Source: DATFPQ01 sp035264765 (GTDB taxonomy: Bacteria; Actinomycetota; Actinomycetes; Actinomycetales; Angustibacteraceae). Taken from it: DNA of 6,878 nucleotides. Below, piece after piece: positions 1 through 4,660 of this stretch (its first letter is position 1; every line of letters starts with the position of its first letter). The position numbers and the translations under genes were made by a program. The notes beneath the pieces were generated by a model, which was given only the letters and a program-made list of their open reading frames with translations, did no database searches and was not told the DNA's origin. Location: assembly GCA_035264765.1 (NCBI GenBank), contig DATFPQ010000216.1, forward strand, positions 1-6,878. The letters are read 5' to 3'.

Positions 1-2
1 CC

Positions 3-920
3 CAGGTGCGGCGCGAGGTGCAGGAGTTCGTCGAGGAGCAGGCGCGCCTCACCGACGTCGTCCACCGCGACGAGGTCGCGCGGGCCGAGCAGCGGATGCG
101 GATCGACGGGCTGAAGGCCCGCAGCATCGAGGAGCTGGGCATCGACCCGGAGGGGCTGATCGCCGAGTACGGACCGGACCAGCCCGTTGCGCCCTCGATG
201 GGGGAGGCCGAGGACGGCGCCAACGGTCCCGCCCAGCCGCAGCTGCCGCGGCCGTTCGTCCGGGCGGAGCAGGAGAAGCGGCTGCGTGCCGCCGAGCGGG
301 CCCTCGCGCTGCTCGGCACGGTCAACCCGCTCGCCCTGGAGGAGTTCGCCGCGCTCGAGGAGCGCCACCGCTTCCTCACCGCCCAGCTGGAGGACCTGCG
401 GGCGTCGCGCCGGGACCTTCTCGACCTCGTCAAGGAGGTCGACGAGCGGGTCGAGCAGGTGTTCACCGCGGCCTACCACGACACGGCGGCGCAGTTCGAG
501 CGCGTGTTCGCCCGGCTGTTCCCCGGCGGCGAGGGTCGGCTGGTGCTGACCGACCCGGACGACATGCTGACCACGGGCATCGAGGTGGAGGCCCGCCCGC
601 CGGGCAAGAAGGTCAAGCGGCTGTCGCTGCTGTCCGGTGGCGAGCGGTCCCTGACCGCGGTGGCGCTGCTCGTCGCGATCTTCAAGGCGCGGCCCAGCCC
701 TTTCTACGTTCTGGACGAGGTCGAGGCCGCGCTCGACGACACCAACCTGGGCCGGCTGATCGTGATTCTGGAGGAGCTGCGCGAGTCCAGCCAGCTCATC
801 GTCATCACGCACCAGAAGCGGACCATGGAGGTCGCGGACGCCCTGTACGGCGTCACGATGCGGGGGGACGGCGTGACCACCGTGGTCAGCCAGCGGCTGC
901 GTGAGGCCGCCAGCGCCTGA
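3..920 (+). CDS. smc: Chromosome segregation protein SMC, C-terminal part (5' partial)
   Basis: This is the C-terminal end of SMC, the ATPase that, with ScpA/ScpB, loops and aligns the chromosome in the nucleoid. The frame is open to the left window edge, so the GTG at 6 is an internal Val and not a start. Numbering from that codon, residues ~1-60 and ~85-150 are charged, heptad-like coiled coil returning from the hinge, separated by a Gly/Pro/Ala-rich break (~60-83). The C-terminal half of the ABC head follows: signature motif LSLLSGGERS (~206-215), Walker B and D-loop FYVLDEVEAALDD (~233-245), and the H-loop histidine in ITHQKRTMEVAD (~267-278). Q-loop and Walker A lie upstream of the window. 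The TGA at 918-920 is the normal family end shortly after the conserved THQK/MEVAD block. Nothing looks broken. RecN or SbcC are less likely, because the GERSLTAVALL and KRTMEVAD wording is SMC-specific. Confidence 0.97.
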   Translation, partial: QVRREVQEFVEEQARLTDVVHRDEVARAEQRMRIDGLKARSIEELGIDPEGLIAEYGPDQPVAPSMGEAEDGANGPAQPQLPRPFVRAEQEKRLRAAERALALLGTVNPLALEEFAALEERHRFLTAQLEDLRASRRDLLDLVKEVDERVEQVFTAAYHDTAAQFERVFARLFPGGEGRLVLTDPDDMLTTGIEVEARPPGKKVKRLSLLSGGERSLTAVALLVAIFKARPSPFYVLDEVEAALDDTNLGRLIVILEELRESSQLIVITHQKRTMEVADALYGVTMRGDGVTTVVSQRLREAASA

Positions 921-1019
921 CGCGGCCGTCGGGCCAGGAGGCCGGCCTGCCAGGACGTCGTCCACAGTCGCGGGCGGGTCGATTTTGGGTGTGGGCGCCC
1001 GGTACGTCACCGTAGGTGC

Positions 1020-1316
1020 ATGACCATCGTGATCGTCGGGATGCTCCTTGCCCTGCTACTGGCCCTCGGGGTGGTGGCCCTGGTGGCCGTGCCGGCGCGG
1101 CGGGAGGGACGCGAGGTCCTCACCCCGCAGGGCGAGCAGCTCGTCCAGCAGGCACGCGACCGGGTCGTCGACCTGCGCGACCGGCTGCCCACCCCCGGCC
1201 GCGACGCCGGCGAGCGCGTGGCGGGGAATGCGAACCAGCGCGCCCCGCGTCGGCCGGCCGCGGAGGGCGGCCCGACCGCGCCTGAAGAGCGCCAGCAGAC
1301 GACACGCCAGGGCTGA
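1020..1316 (+). CDS. Small single-pass membrane protein of unknown function between smc and ftsY
   Basis: A 98-residue protein I cannot assign to a named family. Residues ~3-25 are one uninterrupted hydrophobic helix (VIVGMLLALLLALGVVALVA). A basic stop-transfer stretch ARREGR follows, then a charged, probably amphipathic segment TPQGEQLVQQARDRVVDLRD (~35-54) and a polar, disordered-looking Arg/Pro/Gln-rich tail. This suggests a short membrane anchor with a cytoplasmic tail. It lies 99 bp after smc and 30 bp before ftsY on the same strand, so it may be co-transcribed with ftsY. The ATG at 1020 is chosen because it begins the whole hydrophobic segment, but no Shine-Dalgarno sequence sits at proper spacing (only AGGTG, one base before the ATG). 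The message may be leaderless, or the start may be GTG 1029 or ATG 1041. Codon use matches the neighbours; overlapping frames in the same interval lack a TM-plus-tail logic. Confidence 0.72.
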   Translation: MTIVIVGMLLALLLALGVVALVAVPARREGREVLTPQGEQLVQQARDRVVDLRDRLPTPGRDAGERVAGNANQRAPRRPAAEGGPTAPEERQQTTRQG

Positions 1317-1346
1317 GGCCGACCGCCGGTCTGGGAGGATCGACCC

Positions 1347-2582
1347 GTGGAGACCCTTGCCCTGCTTCTCGGCCTCGCCGTCCTCATCGCGATCGCGCTG
1401 GGCGGCCTGGTCGCCGGACTGCTGCGCGTGCGCCGAGGCCGTCCGCCGGCGCCGCCCAGGCCGGGCACCGACTATCTGCCGGGCGTCGGCGACGACGCCA
1501 CGCCGCCTCGGGACGCCCCCAAGCGCGGTGTGCAGGACGTCGACGTCCTCGACCGCCCTGCCGCTCCGGCGCCCACCCCGACACCGGCGCCGGAGCCTCC
1601 GACCGTCGAGGAACCGACGACCGCGGAGCTCGAGCAGGCTCCCACGCTGGAGCGCCCGGCGTCGGCCGCAGGCCGGCTCCGGCGGCTGCGCGCCCGCCTC
1701 GCCCGCTCCAACAGCACCCTCGGCCGGGGTCTGCTCGACCTGCTCTCTCGTGACCACGTCGACGAGGAGACCTGGGAGGAGGTCGAGGAGACGCTGCTCG
1801 CCGCCGACATCGGGATCGGGCCGACCACCGAGCTGATCGACCGGCTGCGGACCCAGGTGCGGGTGGACGGCGTCAAGGACCCGCAGCAGGTGCGCGAGCT
1901 GCTGCGCGAGGAGCTGCTGCGCCTGGTCGACCCGGCGATGGACCGGACTCTCGCGGTGGAGCGTCCCGGGGACCGCCCGGCCGTCGTGCTGGTCGTCGGC
2001 GTCAACGGGACCGGCAAGACCACGACGGTCGGCAAGCTGGCGCGCGTGCTCGTCGCGGACGACAAGGACGTCGTGCTCGGCGCCGCCGACACCTTCCGGG
2101 CAGCGGCAGCCGACCAGCTGCAGACCTGGGGCGAGCGCGTGGGTGTGCCCACCGTGCGCTCGGACCGGGACGGCGCCGACCCAGCCTCCGTCGCCTTCGA
2201 CGCCGTGGCCGCCGCCGCCGACCTGGGCGCCGACGTCGTCCTCATCGACACCGCGGGGCGGCTGCAGAACAAGGCCGGCCTGATGGACGAGCTCGGCAAG
2301 GTCAAGCGGGTCGTGGAGAAGCGGTCACCGGTGGACGAGGTCCTGCTCGTGCTCGACGCCACGACCGGCCAGAACGGCATGCGCCAGGCGACGGTCTTCT
2401 CCGAGGTCGTGAACATCACCGGCATCGTGCTCACCAAGCTGGACGGCACGGCCAAGGGCGGCATCGTGGTCGCCGTGCAGCGCGAGCTGGGCGTCCCGGT
2501 CAAGCTCGTGGGACTGGGTGAGGGGCCGGACGACCTGGCTCCCTTCGACGCCGGCGACTTCGTGGACGCGCTGCTCAACTGA
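1347..2582 (+). CDS. ftsY: Signal recognition particle receptor FtsY
   Basis: FtsY is the SRP-family GTPase that docks Ffh-ribosome complexes at the membrane for co-translational insertion. The protein is 411 residues. Residues ~2-26 form a hydrophobic membrane anchor followed by basic RVRRGR. Residues ~33-107 are a Pro/Ala/Glu linker. The helical N domain spans ~108-205. The G domain shows the P-loop GVNGTGKTTT (218-227), the SRP-GTPase insertion motif DTFRAAA (248-254), G3 DTAGR (301-305), G4 TKLDG (363-367) and the closing GLGEGPDDLAPF (389-400). The last motif and the absence of an M domain separate it from Ffh. The GTG start at 1347 follows GGGAGG (1333-1338) at eight bases. An integral N-terminal anchor instead of an acidic A domain is known from streptomycete FtsY, so it fits an actinobacterium. 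The gene is intact, 30 bp after the small membrane protein. Confidence 0.98.
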   Translation: METLALLLGLAVLIAIALGGLVAGLLRVRRGRPPAPPRPGTDYLPGVGDDATPPRDAPKRGVQDVDVLDRPAAPAPTPTPAPEPPTVEEPTTAELEQAPTLERPASAAGRLRRLRARLARSNSTLGRGLLDLLSRDHVDEETWEEVEETLLAADIGIGPTTELIDRLRTQVRVDGVKDPQQVRELLREELLRLVDPAMDRTLAVERPGDRPAVVLVVGVNGTGKTTTVGKLARVLVADDKDVVLGAADTFRAAAADQLQTWGERVGVPTVRSDRDGADPASVAFDAVAAAADLGADVVLIDTAGRLQNKAGLMDELGKVKRVVEKRSPVDEVLLVLDATTGQNGMRQATVFSEVVNITGIVLTKLDGTAKGGIVVAVQRELGVPVKLVGLGEGPDDLAPFDAGDFVDALLN

Positions 2583-2590
2583 GCGGACGT

Positions 2591-2638
2591 CGGCACCGAC
2601 CGACCTCGGCACCGAACGACCTCGGCGCTGACCGACTT
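2591..2638. repeat. Three tandem imperfect 16-bp repeats downstream of ftsY
   Basis: Three head-to-tail 16-bp units begin eight bases after the ftsY stop: CGGCACCGACCGACCT (2591-2606), CGGCACCGAACGACCT (2607-2622) and CGGCGCTGACCGACTT (2623-2638), then a partial unit CGGCGC (2639-2644). Unit 2 differs from unit 1 at one base, unit 3 at three. A 16-bp period is not a multiple of three, so this is not read-through coding sequence. Function unknown: slippage-prone intergenic repeat or binding array are both possible. Confidence 0.8.
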
Positions 2639-2660
2639 CGGCGCGCCGCGGATGATCCGC

Positions 2661-2683
2661 CCGGTCGGTCCCGCTTCGACCGG
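2661..2683 (+). terminator. Candidate ftsY transcription terminator stem (no U-tract)
   Basis: An inverted repeat has 7-bp perfect GC-rich arms, CCGGTCG (2661-2667) and CGACCGG (2677-2683), around a nine-base loop. It lies about 80 bp past the ftsY stop and upstream of the putative amtB operators, where the ftsY transcript would be expected to end. No T-run follows. Such U-less stems are common in actinobacteria but are weak evidence, so termination is inferred from position. Confidence 0.35.
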
Positions 2684-2707
2684 ACGCGACATCTCCCGGA
2701 CCCGAAC

Positions 2708-2734
2708 GAAACGCGGCCTTAACTCGCTCATGAC
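2708..2734 (+). promoter_or_regulatory. Upstream GlnR-like half-site array (weaker)
   Basis: Three five-base elements sit exactly 11 bp apart: GAAAC (2708-2712), TTAAC (2719-2723) and ATGAC (2730-2734), each separated by six bases. The actinobacterial GlnR operator is described as alternating gTnAC and GaAAC half-sites with six-base spacers. GAAAC matches fully; the other two match the TnAC core but not the leading G. The array lies 139 bp or more upstream of amtB, a known class of GlnR target. Confidence 0.45.
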
Positions 2735-2738
2735 CTTC

Positions 2739-2776
2739 GTCACCTGCCGGTAACACGGTGCAGGCGCCGGTGAAAC
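2739..2776 (+). promoter_or_regulatory. Putative GlnR operator upstream of amtB
   Basis: Half-site-like elements recur on an exact 11-bp grid: GTCAC (2739-2743), GTAAC (2750-2754), a non-matching CAGGC at 2761-2765, and GAAAC (2772-2776). Three of four positions fit the gTnAC-n6-GaAAC pattern recognised by GlnR, the OmpR-type nitrogen regulator of actinomycetes. The array ends 96 bp before the amtB start, suited to activation of the nitrogen genes under nitrogen limitation. No clear -35/-10 pair was identified between it and the gene. Binding is inferred, not shown. Confidence 0.6.
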
Positions 2777-2800
2777 ACGCGGTCGGCAGTCTCGTGGCAC

Positions 2801-2821
2801 GTCAGCCGCCGGGCGGCTGAC
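2801..2821. promoter_or_regulatory. Perfect 21-bp palindrome upstream of amtB
   Basis: Left arm GTCAGCCGCC (2801-2810) and right arm GGCGGCTGAC (2812-2821) are exact reverse complements around one central G (2811). It lies 51 bp before the amtB start, downstream of the GlnR-like sites, so it may be in the promoter or in the 5' leader. On DNA it could be an operator for a dimeric regulator; in RNA it would form a stable hairpin. It is not followed by a T-run, so it is not a typical terminator. Confidence 0.65.
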
Positions 2822-2831
2822 CCCGTCCGCT

Positions 2832-2847
2832 ACCGGCCCCTGCCGGT
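2832..2847 (+). other. Small leader hairpin before amtB
   Basis: ACCGGC (2832-2837) and GCCGGT (2842-2847) pair perfectly over a four-base loop CCCT. The stem ends 12 bp before the amtB ribosome binding site (GGAGGT, 2860-2865). Together with the larger palindrome ten bases upstream it would give a structured amtB leader. Short stems arise by chance in GC-rich DNA, so a function is speculative. Confidence 0.35.
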
Positions 2848-2872
2848 TCCCCCTGCCACGGAGGTCCCCTCG

Positions 2873-4237
2873 ATGGACACCGGTGACACCGCCTGGGTGC
2901 TCGCGAGCGCCGCGCTCGTCCTGCTCATGACGCCCGGGCTGGCGCTCTTCTACGGCGGCATGGTCCGCTCCAAGAGCGTCCTGAACATGATGATGATGAG
3001 CTTCGGAGCACTCGCGCTGATCAGCGTGCTGTGGGTGCTCTGGGGCTACTCGATGGCCTTCGGCAAGGACGTCGGAGGTGGCCTGCTGGGCGACCCCGCC
3101 CAGTTCTTCGGCCTCAAGGACCTGATCGGGATCTTCCACGAGGGTGACAACCTGGGCCAGCCCACCCACCTCGTGGGCACGGTGCCGGCCCTGGCGTTCG
3201 TCGCCTTCCAGGCCGTCTTCGCGATCATCACGGTCGCACTGATCTCCGGCGCGATCGCCGACCGGGCGAAGTTCTCCACCTGGATGGTCTTCGCGGGCAT
3301 CTGGGCCACGATCGTCTACTTCCCGGTCGCGCACTGGGTGTTCGCCTTCGACGGCTTCACCGCCGGTCCGGAGTCGGCCGGAGGCTGGATCGCCAACCAG
3401 CTCAAGGCCATCGACTTCGCCGGTGGCACGGCCGTCCACATCAACGCCGGCGCCGCCGGCCTCGCGCTGGCCCTGGTTCTCGGCAAGCGGGTCGGCTTCG
3501 GCCGCGACCCGATGCGCCCGCACAACCTGACGCTGGTCATGATCGGCGCCGGCCTGCTCTGGTTCGGCTGGTTCGGCTTCAACGCCGGCTCGGCGGTCGG
3601 CGCCAACGGCACCGCGGCCGTCGCGTGGGTCAACACCATGGCCGCCACCGGCGCCGCGTCACTCGGCTGGCTGGCGCTGGAGAAGTTCCGCGACGGCCAC
3701 GCCACCAGCCTCGGCGCCGCCTCCGGCGTCGTCGCCGGCTTGGTCGCCATCACGCCGTCCTGCTCCTCGGTCAACCCGATCGGCGCGATTGTCATCGGCC
3801 TGCTGGCCGGGTCGGTCTGCGCCCTGGCGGTCGGCCTGAAGTTCCGGTTCGGCTTCGACGACAGCCTCGACGTCGTGGGGGTCCACCTCGTCGGTGGCGT
3901 GCTGGGCACGGTCGCGGTCGGATTCCTCGCCACCGCGGACGCCCCCGCCGGCGTCGACGGCCTGTTCTACGGCGGCGGCGTCGACCAGCTGTGGCGCCAG
4001 GTCGTGGGCGCGCTCAGCGTCCTGGTCTTCTCCTTCGTCGTCACCTATGTGCTCGGGACGATCCTGCAGAGGACGATTGGCTTCCGGCTCGACGAGGAGG
4101 ACGAGGTCAACGGCATCGACAGCTTCGAGCACGCCGAGACCGCGTACGACCTGGTGGCGCTGGGTGGCAGTGGGTTCCGTCCTGGAGCGGCTCCCGTCCC
4201 GACGGGGGCCCCGAGCAGCAGGGAGGTGCCGGCATGA
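2873..4237 (+). CDS. amtB: Ammonium transporter AmtB
   Basis: Ammonium channel of the Amt/Rh family, a trimer in the cytoplasmic membrane. The 454-residue protein has eleven predictable hydrophobic segments (roughly 7-28, 40-62, 103-125, 135-158, 187-204, 218-238, 248-270, 280-296, 302-322, 335-353, 374-400). It carries the family signature DFAGGTAVHINAGAAG (181-196). The two pore histidines are H189 and H338 (E. coli H168/H318), and the gate and binding residues F116, F236 and S240 match F107, F215 and S219. The E. coli W148 position is Phe157, within AHWVF. The cytoplasmic tail FRLDEEDEVNGIDSFEHAETAYD (404-426) matches the segment that contacts PII. About 28 further residues rich in Gly/Pro/Ser follow, encoded over the glnK ribosome binding site. 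The ATG at 2873 has GGAGGT (2860-2865) seven bases upstream. The stop overlaps the next start as ATGA. Likely GlnR-controlled. Confidence 0.98.
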   Translation: MDTGDTAWVLASAALVLLMTPGLALFYGGMVRSKSVLNMMMMSFGALALISVLWVLWGYSMAFGKDVGGGLLGDPAQFFGLKDLIGIFHEGDNLGQPTHLVGTVPALAFVAFQAVFAIITVALISGAIADRAKFSTWMVFAGIWATIVYFPVAHWVFAFDGFTAGPESAGGWIANQLKAIDFAGGTAVHINAGAAGLALALVLGKRVGFGRDPMRPHNLTLVMIGAGLLWFGWFGFNAGSAVGANGTAAVAWVNTMAATGAASLGWLALEKFRDGHATSLGAASGVVAGLVAITPSCSSVNPIGAIVIGLLAGSVCALAVGLKFRFGFDDSLDVVGVHLVGGVLGTVAVGFLATADAPAGVDGLFYGGGVDQLWRQVVGALSVLVFSFVVTYVLGTILQRTIGFRLDEEDEVNGIDSFEHAETAYDLVALGGSGFRPGAAPVPTGAPSSREVPA

Positions 4238-4572
4238 AGCTGGTGACCGCGATCATCAAGCCGCACAAGCTGGACGACGTGAAGACGGCGCTGGAGTCCT
4301 TCGGCATCCAGGGCATGACCGTCAGCGAGGCCAGCGGTTACGGCCGTCAGCGCGGCCACACCGAGGTGTACCGGGGGGCGGAGTACACCGTCGACCTGGT
4401 GCCCAAGGTGCGGCTGGAGGTGCTGGTGGACGACGCCGACGCCACCGACGTCGTCGAGATCCTGGTGAAAAGCGCCCAGACCGGGCGGATCGGCGACGGC
4501 AAGGTGTGGACCGTCCCGGTGGACGACGTCGCCCGGGTCCGCACGGGCGAGCGAGGGCTCGACGCCCTCTGA
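4234..4572 (+). CDS. glnK: Nitrogen regulatory protein PII (GlnK/GlnB)
   Basis: PII is a trimeric signal protein that integrates ATP/ADP and 2-oxoglutarate levels and, in the AmtB-linked form, plugs the ammonium channel. It is the standard 112 residues. Key positions keep E. coli numbering: Q39 in GYGRQRG, T-loop ~37-55 with the modifiable Tyr51 (GAEYTVDLVPK), K58, B-loop TGRIGDGK (83-90), and R101 and R103 near the C-terminus. Nothing essential is missing. In Streptomyces and Corynebacterium the Tyr51 modification by GlnD is adenylylation, not the uridylylation of enterics, so that is expected here. The ATG overlaps the amtB stop by four bases, with GGGAGG (4221-4226) inside the end of amtB, indicating tight co-translation. 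Coupling to amtB favours the name GlnK; automated pipelines may call it glnB. Confidence 0.98.
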   Translation: MKLVTAIIKPHKLDDVKTALESFGIQGMTVSEASGYGRQRGHTEVYRGAEYTVDLVPKVRLEVLVDDADATDVVEILVKSAQTGRIGDGKVWTVPVDDVARVRTGERGLDAL

Positions 4573-4601
4573 GGCGGCGGGCGTCAGGTTCGACGGTCGC
4601 G

Positions 4602-4632
4602 CCCTGCTGCTGACTGGCGCAGCGGCGCAGGG
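4602..4632 (+). other. Possible intercistronic hairpin between glnK and glnD
   Basis: CCCTGC (4602-4607) can pair with GCAGGG (4627-4632), and GCTG (4609-4612) with CAGC (4620-4623), leaving a seven-base loop and a small asymmetric bulge. It occupies the middle of the 88-bp gap between glnK and glnD and could modulate glnD expression or protect the upstream message. No T-run follows. The glnD frame itself has no stop in this gap but also no ATG, GTG or TTG, so nothing upstream of 4661 competes as the start. Confidence 0.25.
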
Positions 4633-4660
4633 GCAGCCAGCACAGGAGGGGCAGGGCGCG

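Noticed and set aside
939..948. AGGCCGGCCT palindrome after smc as a terminator
   Set aside because: The arms are five bases with no loop and no T-run; such short GC palindromes are common here.
2640..2647. GGCGCGCC palindrome next to the tandem repeats
   Set aside because: An 8-bp self-complementary GC motif is expected by chance in this composition.
3341..3343. AmtB position equivalent to E. coli W148 is Phe (residue 157)
   Set aside because: Noted as a possible loss of an ammonium-site residue, but all other pore residues are kept and AHWVF is, to my recollection, usual in actinobacterial Amt proteins, so it is not treated as a defect.
1472..3523. A 683-codon open frame on the minus strand across ftsY, the gap and amtB
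   Set aside because: It is antisense to two well-recognised genes, is rich in low-complexity Arg/Ser/Pro runs and shows no domain. Long spurious frames are expected in DNA this GC-rich.
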